Shown piece after piece: positions 42,730-55,540 of a DNA stretch of 64,000 nt (the first letter of the stretch is position 1; the number at the start of each line of letters is the position of its first letter). Source of the stretch: Heterostelium album PN500 (taxonomy: Eukaryota; Evosea; Eumycetozoa; Acytosteliales; Acytosteliaceae); the NCBI RefSeq assembly GCF_000004825.1, contig NW_008805065.1:992001-1056000 (forward strand), read 5' to 3'. Under the pieces are notes generated by a model. It worked only from the letters and a program-made list of their open reading frames with translations, was not told where the DNA came from and did not search any database. Both the position numbers and the translations under genes were made by a program.

Positions 42730-45700
42730 TTATTGTTGATCCAATCCAATGTTTGGTTTGATGAATAAAAATTCATTTGGATTCTTTGTTTTCGGTAGTT
42801 CCTTGTTGAATCTCTTGCTGGCAATCTTAAAGTGAGGTAGTGGGTGCTTACCAGCTACCAATGGTAAAAGGACATGCTTGATCTCGTGAGTCGATTCTGG
42901 GTGTATCGAAAAAGTGCTATTCTTGTCACCAGAAAACAAAAATGGTGAGTCCGATCCACCAAAGCTGGGTGCGTTGATTACCAGTAAATCAAACTCTTGT
43001 AAAAAGTTGGTGTTGTTGTATATCGAGATGCTGTGAGTGATTGGTACACCAACGGTTCCAGACGCTGGCACCTTTACATGTGTTACAAATGGATTGGTAG
43101 CAATTCTCATGTGTGGCAACTGAATCGGTAGTGAGGAGGTGATCTTTGGAGAGCTGGAAGCGTTATCATTGTTACTGCTGGACTTACGAGACCATTCGAT
43201 ATTTAGTGATCCAAGACTGAGTGACTCTCCAGTGATTAGAGGAATGAGGTTGAACCAACACGAGTAGTTGTTGTCTTTCGACAGTTCATAGGTTGGAAGA
43301 TTCTGATTGGATGAGGAGAGCAGCTGAGCTACCGGGACTGCAGAGGCATCTGCATCTTCGCCGCTGAGTGGATTCAGAGTTGCCTGACTGATATTGTTGA
43401 TTTCCAGAGTTGTTCGCAAGATGTTGACGTTGAAAGGTAGATTGGTCTTGATGTCACAGAGCAGCAGCAGTGGTTCCTTGGCAACGATATTTCCATCGTA
43501 CATATCGTTCAACTGGAAGTTGGAGTTGAAGAATTGGAATTGAGTGAGGAATCCGATTTGCACTGGGAAAATAAAGATCTTTGATGCATGTGATATTTCG
43601 TTGGCTTTGGTCTCGTACGATACGTTGATGACCAGTTTGATCTCGTCGATCTGGCTACTATAGATATAAAATTTCTTTTTGAAAGAGGTACGCTCAGAGA
43701 TATGTGGTAGTTCCAATCGCGACAATGGATTGTTCTTGTTTGGCTCCGAGTAGATTCCCTTGTCAATGAGATTGTGTGCTTGCTGTTGTTGTTGGAAGTC
43801 AAAGGTGATCGATCCACTGGTGATCTCCTTGTCGTTATTGATCAACTCTAGCTCGATCTGATAGAATTCATTGATGATGGCGGGTGGAGTATGGTTGCAT
43901 TTGATTTGGATCAGTGATTCGTGATCCAATATTCTGATGGATGAACGTTCCAAAAACTTTTTGTAGGGATCGGGTTTGACGATGGTTTTAGGATCGATCT
44001 GGTCCTTCTTTATAGCTAGCTGCTGCGACGATTGGATCGGGAGTGGTGGATCCACCACTTCATTGTAGATCTCGCGTTCGGATTCATCCGATTTGATAGC
44101 CCACTCTGAAATGTTCCAACGAAAGTTGATAGAGGTTGGACCGTTGCCAAGTTCGAGAATTACGGTCTGACATTCGAGTTCCGCTTTCTCACGTGTGTTT
44201 AGAGTGAACGAAAATATTCTCGATTCGTCGGGAAGGAATACCAAGTCCTTGCGTTCCTCATTCATCTTTAGATTCGATTCGATTGGATCGGTGATTGCTT
44301 TCGATTCATTGATCACCTTATTATAGGAGCTATCTGAAAATATGGTTCTAAGTCTTGAAAATCTAATAGCATTTGGGAAATGTGATTCGATTACAACGAA
44401 TATCTCTGTTTTACTATGTGAAAATGCAATACTATTTGGGAATTGTACTCTACAGTTAACTATAAATATAAAATAACATTTAAATAAGTATATTATTTTT
44501 GTTTACCAAAATATATCATGATACATTACTTAATGGATGATTATGATCCATATTTACATCCAAAGTTGATACAAGTTGGATATTTGGTGTTAATTTAGTT
44601 GGATTCTAAAATGAAATAGAAAAAACAATGTTAATCAACTTTAAATTGAATCTTGTTGAATAGTTGTTAATAAACAACTTACAGTTAATACATATAATAA
44701 AGATTGTTGAATGGATGATCTTTGTTCTTTTGAGTTGGTCAAGTCAGGTGAGAGTAGATCCATTGCATAGCCAATGTAGTTGGTCGGTAGATTCAGCATG
44801 TGTACACACTTTAGACACATTGCCAGAGTGTAGGTGAGTAGTACCCACCACTTTTCACGTCGATAGGTGATTGCATTCTTGTTGTAGAATTTCAAAGCGA
44901 GTTCATATTGATTCGATCCATAAAAGTATTCGTTGGCAATCAGTGACTCCACGTACGATATGATACGAAGGTTCTGGTGTTGGTTCGCCTGCTCGTAGGC
45001 ACGCGACAACAAGTCGATGATGGCCGAGGTGTAGTTTGCCTGTAGTTCGATCGCTACCAATCGGTAAAAGTCGTCGGATTCATCCTCGTCTTTGCCAGCG
45101 GGTTTGCTCACCAGTTCGAGCGGGTGTGCGACATCGGGTGGTGGCTGACCGACATACTGCAAGATCGAGAGGTCATGACGTTGCTTGCTCTCTTTGAACT
45201 TGACAACACTCGGTGTATTGCGATAGCGGTCTGCCACCGCCTTGAAATACTTTCTGCGCTCGTCGACATACTTGGCGGCGGTCTGGTAGTAGAAGCCAGG
45301 GTTGGCACTGAACAGCGCTTTATTAGTGTTTGGACACATATCCAACAACTCTGCGAATATCTGATACTCTCTAGACAACCATGCACAATGATTGAATTCT
45401 TTCTCATCCGGTCCCTGATACAACTTGAACAATCTAATATGCTTCTCAAACTGTTGTATCGCTTCATTTAGATTGTTTGACCATAAAAATAATTTACATA
45501 TCTATATTTATTTATAAAAAGAAAGAGAGTAGTAGTTATAGCTTATTGTTAATATAATGTAATGTTATGTAATCATATCATTGTTGTTGTTAAACACTTT
45601 TTATATATATTTACCTTGAAGTTTAAGAATGATGCAACAGTTCTCAACTCTGCAAATCTTATACCTTTTGTATCGTTGTTTGGTTTCCAATCCTTGAGAG

Positions 45701-46902
45701 AATGATAAGCAAATGCATAGTATTTCAATGCTGTATTCATGTCGATTCTAAACTCTGAGTAATACGCAATCTTAAAGTGATAGCGAATTAATAGGAATGT
45801 ATGTGTTGACTTTGATATCTGTGATTTCGATGATTGACATTCCTCTTTATAATGTAAATCTGCTAATTCCAATGCTAATTTCTCCCACCTATAAAATGAA
45901 TGATAAGATAATAATAATAATAATAATAATAGTTATATATATTTAGTTTTGGTTCAACTAGCGCAACAATAATATTGTTGATCTACTTACTTTTTAACAA
46001 AACCTTTCATTTCTAATTTATTCAAGAATAAAAAGTACTTTGGATCTACATCTGCTCTACGTCTAACCAAATTGAATCTCTCATCCGATACATCTACATT
46101 TGGTGTTGATGTTACAACTACAACAATTAACTTTATATTTCTTTGTTTTATATTTGCTCTTTAAAATATATATATTTTATGATAATAATAATAATAATAA
46201 AGTTAGTTTGTTATATCTATTAAAACACACACACATTATTAATTATTAGAGTTGTATAAATACTTACTTTACAGTGTCTATTTGAGACATAATTAATTCT
46301 TGTGCTTTTGGTGACTTGTCATCTGGCCACTGCAAGAATAGTGATATAACGGATGGAATAGAGACAGTATGTTTATGGATCCAATTGGCTCTCAAGATAC
46401 CAGCAGGAACAAACGATTCTGAATGATTGGCACGTTTCTCTTTCTTGGCAGCAATGCTACCAGCATCGAGTGTTGTAACTTTCAACATCGGAATAACAAG
46501 TGGTTGTACACGCCATCCTCCTATCAGCGGATTGAAACTTGCACTTGGAATAGGTGGTGAAGATGATGTCGATGACAATGTTTGTTGAGGTTGATTGTTT
46601 ATCGATAACTCTGGTACCTGTGTATTATTTGTATTTGTTGCTGCTACTCCTTGTTGTTGTTGTTGTTGTTGTTGCTGATTTGATTGATCGAATGGATCTA
46701 GTGAAGAGAGGTCAATCGATGTCTTTACCGATGGCTGTTGTTGTTGTGATTGTAATATCGGTGAAACAGGATGTATTCTATGAAAATCAATGAGTGATCT
46801 AGTAGTGATATTCTTCTCTATGAATTGATGAACACTATTTACACCGACCAAACCAACCAATGGTATTGGTATATTAACTAGTTCCTCAGGTAATTCATTC
46901 AT
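42730..46902 (-). CDS. trappc11: Trafficking protein particle complex subunit 11 (TRAPPC11/foie gras)
   Basis: Six exons: 46902-46268, 46158-45991, 45888-45615, 45501-44683, 44605-44530 and 44459-42730, all joins in phase, giving 1233 residues. The start is the Met of MNELPEELVN, because the 25 codons before it look like leader. Family matches run along the protein: NPLIGGWRVQ and RNIKLIVVVVTS in the N-terminal part; the foie-gras domain with HTFLLIRYHFKIAYYSE, AFAYHSLKDW and ANPGFYYQTAAKYVDERR; then a C-terminal gryzun-like beta-rich region. There is a Gln tract near residue 80. TRAPPC11 belongs to TRAPPIII, which acts in ER-Golgi traffic and autophagy, partly by activating Rab1. A 76-base exon lies between two short introns. 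Confidence 0.93.
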
Positions 46903-47188
46903 TTTATAGTTGTTGTTGTTGTTGTTGTAGTTGTCTTTAATTAAAATCAACTTTAACAAACAACTAATAAAATACAAGATATATAGATATTAATTATGTG
47001 ATGCTGTTACTAAATTTAATAAAGAATTCTATCACTGTTTTTTTGCAACATGATCACACAATTTTATCATTAAAAAAAAAAAAAAAAAAATCTAAAAAAA
47101 AAAAAAAAAAAAAAGTAAAAATCAAATATTGGGATAAAAGAAAATTAAGGTTTATTAGATTAAAATTTTATCTAATTATGTGAAAAAG

Positions 47189-48286
47189 TTAGAGATTAGT
47201 TTGTAAGTTTGATGATGTTTTAGTATTCATATCATCAACAGTTCCAAAATCAAGTTTAGAATGTTTAAGTAGAGATTCCTGTCTTAGCTCTTTGAATGGA
47301 GAGGTAGGCGAACGATAATGTGATTCGTAGAACATCCATTTTCTGTATTGGATCAACGATGAATGTAGATGATAGAAGAATTCATCGACTTTTTCATATT
47401 CCTTCTCGGTAAGCATTTGCTTCATGTCCTCTCGTATCATCGCCTCCAACTGTTGGAACGACTCTACCGATTCGTTAAAGTATTCGACCATCTTATTGAA
47501 TGCCTCCTCGAAACTCTTGTTCTCCTGTTTCTGAATGCAAAACAACGGGTTTATATTGAAATTGCCTTCACAAAACTCTTTTTCGTAGGAGCAGATGTCG
47601 TTGATGATCGCATAGAGTTTGGTTGCTGCTTTTATCATGTCGTTGTAGCGCGCGTCACAAAAGAACCTATCGCCAAGCACCGATTGTTGGTCGAGGAATA
47701 CTTCGAGCATTTGCGACGGTCCTTCAATTCCCATGTCGGCAATACGAATGAAAAAGTAGAGATCCATATGCAGACAACCGTTGTACTCCTTCAGGTTTAG
47801 GAATGGCGATATCGATTCGATATAATAGATATGTCCGCGAATCGTTCTGTTCAGAGCACCCGGACGACCTTTACAATTTTCCTTCAGGTCATTCAACAGT
47901 CGCAGCCAGAGATGATCCATGTAGAAAGGATCTTCCGGAAGTTTTCCTGTCAAAAGAATGGATTTACATCGCTTGGCAAATTTCTCACGTTCCACAGGAT
48001 CTTTTTCGGCATCCATCTTTTCATCGAAACAAGTATAGAGCATAATAAGAAGAGTACATGATATCAGTTGTTTTCTATTGTAGCCAGGGTATGAATGCAT
48101 TGTCATCTTACAAAAAGTATTATTAATATGACGATGAACTTTATTATGTTCTTCAAATACTTTTTCCTCCAACATCAACTTCCAAACATCTTCAATAAAC
48201 TCTTGACTTGGGAGATCAAAACATTTCCAATCTGGAAGTTTTACCTTTTCCAAAGATAATATTGTTGTAGGTAGTTTAAATTCCAT
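47189..48286 (-). CDS. Terpene synthase, dictyostelid/microbial type I
   Basis: Single uninterrupted exon, 365 residues. It has both metal-binding motifs of class I terpene synthases. A shortened aspartate-rich motif D88-E89-K90-M91-D92 lies in YTCFDEKMD, and the NSE motif N229-D230-x-x-S233-x-x-x-E237 in IINDICSYEKE. The Arg before the NSE motif and a C-terminal region with YRKWMFYESHYRS (the RY-type end) also fit. Dictyostelids are known to carry families of such genes making volatile sesqui- and diterpenes during development. The product cannot be read from the sequence. The first motif is D-x-x-x-D rather than DDxxD. No metabolic partner gene adjoins it: neighbours are TRAPPC11 and a BAR protein. 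Confidence 0.9.
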   Translation of the reverse strand: MEFKLPTTILSLEKVKLPDWKCFDLPSQEFIEDVWKLMLEEKVFEEHNKVHRHINNTFCKMTMHSYPGYNRKQLISCTLLIMLYTCFDEKMDAEKDPVEREKFAKRCKSILLTGKLPEDPFYMDHLWLRLLNDLKENCKGRPGALNRTIRGHIYYIESISPFLNLKEYNGCLHMDLYFFIRIADMGIEGPSQMLEVFLDQQSVLGDRFFCDARYNDMIKAATKLYAIINDICSYEKEFCEGNFNINPLFCIQKQENKSFEEAFNKMVEYFNESVESFQQLEAMIREDMKQMLTEKEYEKVDEFFYHLHSSLIQYRKWMFYESHYRSPTSPFKELRQESLLKHSKLDFGTVDDMNTKTSSNLQTNL

Positions 48287-49109
48287 TATTTTAGTAATAA
48301 TAATAAGTTATTTTATTATTTTTAATTTATTGTTTAGAAAAAATAGAGAGAATATTAATTATATTTTTAAAAGTTGAACTGGATTCTATATTTATAATTA
48401 TTTATTTTTAAACAATTGTTAATTTATATCCGTAAATAAGAAAATAAAAATCTTATAATTTTGTATTGGCCCAAATCGGATTACTTTGTTCTATAAAGCT
48501 AGTTCCTAGTATGAAACCAATCACTTTAAATATTTCAGATAGTATCCAATGATTTTAGTCTCTATATTTTACACCACTAGCATCAACATGTTTTCAATTT
48601 CAGTAATGAAAATTCATTAGAAGTAATTTAATTGGAACTACGATTCTCAATTTAAAAACTTTCTTAAAAACCAATACAAACTTGAAATATTATTATTAAC
48701 CACACACACATTTAATTAAGATATTCTATTCTATAGTGGTAGAATATATGTCTGAACACATGATTCAATCAAAAATGCTCATTACAAGTATAGATTCAAT
48801 TAATCTTAGTTTAACATTAACTTATTTAGTAAGTAATATTAAGATCTTAATTTCCACTTCTACTTTCAAACACCTCCTACTTCCTACATTCTCAATAAAC
48901 CGAAAATACAAATTGAAATTGCAGAATATACATATTTTGTTTTGTACAAAACAAAATTAAAATTAAAATATAAATAATAATAATTAGTTTTAAAGTAATA
49001 AAAATGTAACATTATCCAATGATTTGTTTTGTTTTTGAAAAAAAAATTTATTATTATTATAAAGTTAATACTATTTGTATTATTATTATTATTATTTAAT
49101 TATATTTAA
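48287..49109. other. Intergenic region upstream of the terpene synthase
   Basis: 823 bases, A/T-rich, with an ATT run near 49079-49095. The open frame at 48736-48960 lacks coding character. It serves as terpene synthase promoter and BAR gene 3' region. Confidence 0.55.
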
Positions 49110-50167
49110 TTATTGAACACTTTCAAATGGGTTATGGTCATCGAATGGGTTAGCATCATTGTTTGGTGCAACGTAGGTTTCAGGTGGTGGTGAGGAAGTG
49201 TTTTGGTAGTGATCTTGTGGTGAGGTAGCTTCGAATGGTTGTGGATCTTGGTGTTCGTGCAAGTTGAGTTTCTCAAGGCTGACCGCTGGTTGTTGTTCGA
49301 ATGAGTGGTGTTGTTGTGGTGTTACGGCAGCAGGCGACTCGACACCAAAGATCTTTCCTTCGGCTTCGGTCCACATTCTGATGCCCTCCTCGATGAAACG
49401 CTTCTGATCCTGTACGAACTGCTTGAGAGCAGCGGCAACCTCACGCTGTGTAGTGGTGACCATCTCGACGGTCATCTGCTCGAGATTCATTGTCGATTGA
49501 TCGTAGAGTGCCTTTGATTGATCGTGTTCCGCTTGACGCTCCTGTAGTTTCTGTCCGGACTTTTGTGCGTTCTTTAAATTATATACAGTGGCACTATATT
49601 TGGCGCGGACATCCTCTTGTTGCTTCTCAAAGGCAATGACCTTCTTGACGCTTCCTTCGTAGAGCGCGGTGAGTTGGTTGGCTAGACGGTCGTAGAATTG
49701 CTGGTTGTACTGCTGGAAGAGCAGCTGACTGTCCTTGATGGCACCACCGACCTCCAACAACGAAACCGACAACGGTACGGTTTGATTTGAAATATAGTTG
49801 GTGTGTGATGTCTTCTCACCGAAACGTTGAAGAATTTGAGCTAGTCCATTACCTTGTTGTACTTGTTTATCTGTTTTTTTTTTTTTTTTTGAAAGTAAAG
49901 TGTTAATACATTATTTGTGAACAAGTTTGAGATATCTCAAACTAATTAGAGTTTGTTTGTTTAAACAAAACAACATTATGATTATTTATTACCTGATGCC
50001 ATATAATAATTTCTTGAGAGTTCAATCAACAATTTAAGATTCCACTTCATATTTTTGATCTGATTCTTTGCAGTTACAACATTCTCTGGTTCCTCTACCA
50101 ACTCTACAATAGAAGCTTTAGCAGCCTCTTTTGTTTTATTCAATACATCTAAACCTTTCTTAAACAT
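49110..50167 (-). CDS. BAR-domain-like protein with C-terminal NPF motifs
   Basis: Exons 50167-49993 and 49870-49110, in phase, giving 311 residues. Residues 1-235 are almost wholly helical and rich in Lys, Gln and Glu, as in a BAR domain: MFKKGLDVLNKTKEAAKAS, EPENVVTAKNQIKNMKW, FYDRLANQLTALYEGSVKK, AKYSATVYNLKNAQKSG and QREVAAALKQFVQDQKRF. The tail is Gln/Pro-rich and ends NPFDDHNPFESVQ. NPF motifs are ligands of EH domains (Eps15, EHD proteins). The protein is therefore likely to bend or sense membrane during endocytosis or recycling and to recruit EH-domain partners. The BAR assignment is by pattern, not alignment. Exon 2 follows a poly-T intron. Confidence 0.65.
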
Positions 50168-50761
50168 TTTTATAAATTGTTAAAATAAAAAGTAAATTAA
50201 AAATATATATATTATTGATATTGATATTATTACAATGAATAAACTAGTTTAATATTGATTACTTTTTTTTTTTTTTTTTGTTAACAACACAATACAAATA
50301 AATATGAATTAAATTTGAAATTAAAATTTTATTAAAAAAAATCCACCTTACATTCACATAAAAAAAAGTGAAAAATTTGGGTGAAAATAAATTCAATTAA
50401 TGAGGTATTTTGCAAATTATGTCCCAACCTGGTGGTGAGTTGGTGCGAAAAGGTATTTTTCAATATAACCATTATTGTAACATCATATAACATCATGTCT
50501 TTTTGAGTATATTTTTTTTTTTTCGACTTCGAGATAAATAACGAATAGATTGGTTTTTTAAACAATGAGTGGTTCAAATGACATCACAAACAGATAATAT
50601 TGATTTATTTGATTGTTATTGTATTATTGGACTTAAATGATATTATCTTTTATTAGTCTTTTTTTTTGTTCAAAAAAAAAAAACAACAAAACAATAAATA
50701 TTATCTTTATTTTATTAAAACAAAAAAATCACATTTTATTATTATTAATTTTCTTTAGTTT
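50168..50761. other. Intergenic region between BAR and MIF4G genes
   Basis: A/T-rich, with runs of T near 50261-50279 and A near 50668-50690. It is the BAR gene promoter and MIF4G gene 3' region. No gene seen. Confidence 0.55.
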
Positions 50762-53679
50762 TTATAATACAAATACATCAGATGCTAAATCAAAGAAACT
50801 GTTGGGTGGAGGTGGTGGTGAAGGTGGTTTCTCTTGCCAAGTATTGGTTTTCCATTGGAAGTATTGGTTTTGATTTCTGAGTAACGAGTCTTTTTGGTGA
50901 ATCTGTTTCTCTGCGTTTTGTTGTACCTGTGCCATCTCTTCCAACTCGAACAAGGTCATACACTCCTCATCCGAGAGTTCATACAATCCGATTTGAATCA
51001 ACGATATACATCTAAGAAGCAGTGGTATTTCAATTATAAATTCTCTATACAAATCTTTTAATAATTCAAAATCTAAAGTAATATTTAAAATAGAAAATGA
51101 ATGTTAATATTTAAAATGATTGATTATTCTAATAGTTGTTAGAAAAGTTATACTTACAAACAATGAGACTCTTTTTCTTTATAAACATTTTAAGAGCTAA
51201 ATCATCCTGTAATGATGAAACTAATACATCTCTAAAGGTCTATTATTAATAATAATAATAAAAGGATTAGTAACTGGTTTAAAAAAGAATGATATCAATT
51301 TTACTTACATCTCCATTTGAGGTTTTATGTTTCTTTGCATTTGGTTGATTAGTTGTGGTATGATTAATACTCTGGTTTTTAACAGGAACATTTGTAATGT
51401 TGGTTGGGATATTATTGTTGTTGTTTGCGCTATTATTATTGTTGTTGTTGTTATTGTTGTTATTAATGGCATTATTCATCATTGCCTTGTGTGAAACTGA
51501 TTGAAGTGTTGGTGTGGATTTTAATTTTGGAGCTGGTGGACAAATATTTGGTGTGTCTTCGGACATTGAGCCTCTTCTGGTGAGCTCAGAGGTGGAGGCA
51601 ATCGATGATCTTCTGGCCATAAGTGATTGTGCTACATTTGGATTGGGGTTGGACATTTGAATGGTTGCCATTGAGGAACGTCTGTTTTGAATCTTCTTTT
51701 TAGCGGGATGTTCAAGAGCCATGCTGTTCTCAGAGGATCTTCCAGAGCCGGCTGGTTCGTCGAGTGGCTGCATATGCATCACTGGTAGCTGTTGGATTGC
51801 TGGTGCTGGAGCTGGAGCTGGAGCTGGTTTCTTTTCTGGTTCAACTGGCTGAGCGACTTCCTCTTCGTCCATTTGAATCAGAGTGAAACAAAGATCGAGA
51901 TACGAGACGTAGTCGGTTTGATTATCACACATGTTCTGCCAGATGGCAGCGAGAATCTCTGTTTTGTTGTTCTTTTTAAGTGTGTTTTTCATTTCGAGGA
52001 TCTTGTTCATAATCTTCTTCTTCCAAATATCACGTGGTCCGATGATCTTACTGTCGATAATCGAGAGGATGACCGAGAGATTGTTGGCAGATGGTGTCAA
52101 TTTGAGTTCTGGTGATTCTCTGTAGCCCAAACTGTTATTGTTATTGTTATTATTATTATTATTGTTGTTGTTGTTAATATTGTTCAAGCCGCTGTTGCTA
52201 CCTGACAAACTACTCAGGGTTGGCGATGATTCCGATCTTGGAAGTTTGGGTGAGATGAAACCAGCTGGCAGATTACTCTCAATGTTTCTGAGCACTAAAT
52301 TATTCATTGGTTTGAATTGAAGAGATAGACCACCGAATTCTTCTTTCTTGTTGTTGTTGGTAGCAACTGGGTTGAGACTAAAGTTGTCATCGATATCCAT
52401 TGGGTGTTGTTGAAGTTCAGAGAGATTGAGTCTTTGGATATTGTGTGGATTCTTTGATACATTGTTATTATTATTATTGTTGTTGTTTTCAGAGTTGTTT
52501 ACAGGTGAAAGAGGTGGACGTGCAGAAGCACGACGCAGCCATGGTGAAAGAGGAACGACTGGTGCAGAGGAAGGTGACGAGGTGGTATCTTCTAGAATGG
52601 TTTCCTTGAAGAGCGAGTAGTTGTTGGTGCTGATCGACTGGAGCAGTTTTTTCCAGAAGAGCTGAGCAGTCTCGGATTTAGTGCATTGGCGCGAGAGGAA
52701 CTTGTTGATCGACTTGCCGACCTCCTCTGCAAAGTCGATAATGTCCTTTTGGAGTATCTCCTGTTCCTGATGATAGAGTGCTTGGTTCGGTAGCACCCAA
52801 TGGTTGTTCTTGAGCTCTATCAGATTCTTTAGCATGTATCTGGTCTGTGGACGTACGTTGCGGTTCTCTGACAACGACTGGATCAACTGGAAGCCATCCT
52901 CAATCGCTTGTTGGATGATGAGATTCGAGTGGTTGGTCAGACCGGACTTGTTTGAAGACTCAATGGCACGACCAACGATAGTGGCGATCACTCCGAGCGA
53001 TTCGATCTGAAGCAGCGTAAACTCGGAGTGTTCCGATGTCTGCGATGAATCTTTCGGTAAAAAGGTTGAAATGATATCACTGAAAAACGATGCACCTAAT
53101 ATATTGAAACGATAGCATTCCGCTAGAAATCTACTGGCATGAATGATCTTGGATTTCAGCTCAGTGATATTGGTTTGTGGTGAATGATGCAGAATTGCTT
53201 GAACATTACTAAACTCTTGATAATAATATTCTATAAATCTATCACCCATTGACTATTATTATTATTATTATTATTATAATTAGTTTAGTTAAACTTACTT
53301 AATTTATATATTATCATTTGTTATAATTACTTACTATTTGTAATTTATTAAAAAATAAAGGTGATAGTTTTGAACATATTTGAGAGATATATGGTAGCAA
53401 AAGAGGTTGATTAACAACTTTTGAATAGAGCTGACTGATTACTTCGATTGCTGAAACTCTATCAAGATCAGTGCATTTCGAAATGATTTGTTCTGATAAT
53501 ACTTGATGATTATCTTTTGAAAGCTTATTTAAAGACCTATTAAATATTAATTTTAAATAAATATAAGTTTAATCGTGATCATTATTATAGGTTGATAATA
53601 TTATTATAATAATATATTACCTGTGAACTAAAAATAAATTCTCTTCCACACTTAGAGCAGTTTTTTGATTAATTTCCAT
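50762..53679 (-). CDS. MIF4G-domain protein (eIF4G-like)
   Basis: Exons 53679-53621, 53536-53335, 53252-51309, 51239-51158 and 51072-50762, all in phase, giving 865 residues. Residues 20-240 follow the MIF4G HEAT-repeat pattern: RSLNKLSKDNHQVLSEQII, then QLYSKVVNQPLLLPYISQIC, FLAECYRFNILGASFFSDII, IESLGVIATIVGRAIE and TRYMLKNLIELKNNHWVLP. MIF4G domains bind eIF4A and RNA, in eIF4G, CTIF, PAIP1 and NMD factors. The middle is low-complexity Asn/Ser with an APAPAPAP stretch. A second helical region (IWKKKIMNKILEMKNTLKK onward) may be a further HEAT or MA3-like unit. No eIF4E-binding YxxxxL motif stands out. It could be an eIF4G paralogue or a translation regulator; the exact class is open. Confidence 0.62.
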
Positions 53680-55479
53680 TTTGTTATTGTTTGTTGTTTT
53701 GTTTTTTGTTTTTGAATGGATTATTGATATTATTAATATTACTAATTTGCTTTTAAAATCGGTTGTTATAATATTATTTGATTAGATTTGGTTTATTTAC
53801 TAAAATAAAAATAAAAAGAAAATGGTAAGTTTTAAAATATATATTTTTTTAATTGTAGAGATAAATAATTGTGGTAAAATACAATAAAAATACAATTTTT
53901 TTTTTGTAATATTAACAAACTAAAGAATTTAGATTAAATTGTTATATTATTAAAAGTTTTAAAATTATGATTTTAAATAAATGTGATATGAAATAATATT
54001 AAGATTATTTCAAATTTGTAGAATGGCAAAAAAAAATAAATGATACTAATATAATTAATTTAAAATACAAATTCAGAAAATAAATGTATGGAAAGATAAT
54101 GAAGATTACTTTACTTTAATTATAAAAGAATTGATTATATTACTGTTTGTTATGGTTTTGATTGTTATTAAGATATTGTTATAGGAAAATGAATAAATGC
54201 TTTGTTAAGTTTTTAAATGATATGATTGATCGATAAATGTGATATGTTGGAGATAATTTTTATATTACCACTGGTTTGATTTTTAAAAAAATTAAAACGA
54301 ACAAATATAATGAAATATAATACGAAATAAAATATTATATTTTAGTAAAGTAAAAGTAGTAGTACTACTACTACTAGATCTATAGAAGAAAATGTCGGAA
54401 TATAACAGATTGATATTATAATTGGAGAGTATATTTTAAAAAATGAAAATATTTTAATGTATAATGATTGTTTGGTAAAAAAAAAATTATAAGCTTGGAT
54501 ATTTTGATGTCATGTGTTGTTATAACAATATTATCTAATATAAGGATATGTTTTTTTTAATGACTTCTTATTCTTATTCACTTTAAATAATTAAAATTTA
54601 ACTACTTTTTTTTTGTTTTAAAAATAAATTAATGACAAGTTGTTGAGTTGTTATTATTATCTGATTATTTATGTCCAAATGTAAAAATGATTATAGTACC
54701 ACCTCCTTCTGAAATTAATATGGAGTGTAGTCAACCTGTTGAATTAAAGAATTTAAAGATGATTAAAGATTGTTATTGTTGTTGTTTTTGAATGTAATAA
54801 AAATATTAATTGTTAATATCAATAATAAATAAATTATTATCAATAAATGTATAATTGTTGCAACAATAAAATAAAAATAAAATAAAATAAATAAAGCGAT
54901 CGCGAGCGAGAGTGAAAGCAGAATGAGATGAATGAATAAGGTGTGAGAAACAGAACTAGTGAGTGAGACGGACGTGGGTGTGTTTGTATAAAATTGTATT
55001 TCTTGTGGCTATTGGTTTGATTTGATTGATTGATCCTTACTCAGATTGTTTGCACTGTTATTGGTTATTGAGAAAATGAAATCATATGAATGTGAAAATA
55101 TTGTATGTATGAAGAGTATTTGTTCAGTAATATTGGCTGATTTGTTTGGTGATAGTTTGATTGATTGATTGGTTGGAAAATCAAAGGATACTCTAATACT
55201 CTGTAATTAATTTATATTATTCTAAATTGATTGTATGTCTGACAGCAGCTGTGTAAACCTCTAAAGTGTGATTTGAGTTGTGATTCTTAAGATTATATAA
55301 TATACCTAGAGGTAGAGATATAATAAAATATGGAAATTTGGATAATTAGTTTCAGATGTAGGATTTTATTTTATAATAATTATATATATAGTAGTAATTT
55401 AAATTATTAAAGTAGTAGGTGTAGTTAATATAACAATAACTACTACTACAACAACAACATGAAGAAGAAGGAGAAGAGG

Positions 55480-55540
55480 TGAATGGATTTGATTTGGATT
55501 TGATTTGATTTGATTTGATTTAGATTTGGATTTGGATTGA
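55480..55540 (+). repeat. Degenerate GATTT pentanucleotide repeat
   Basis: About ten GATTT/GGATTT units in tandem in the 7 kb gene-poor region. Confidence 0.75.

Noticed and set aside
48736-48960. 74-residue open frame upstream of the terpene synthase
   Set aside because: A/T-driven composition, no motif, and no neighbouring exon.
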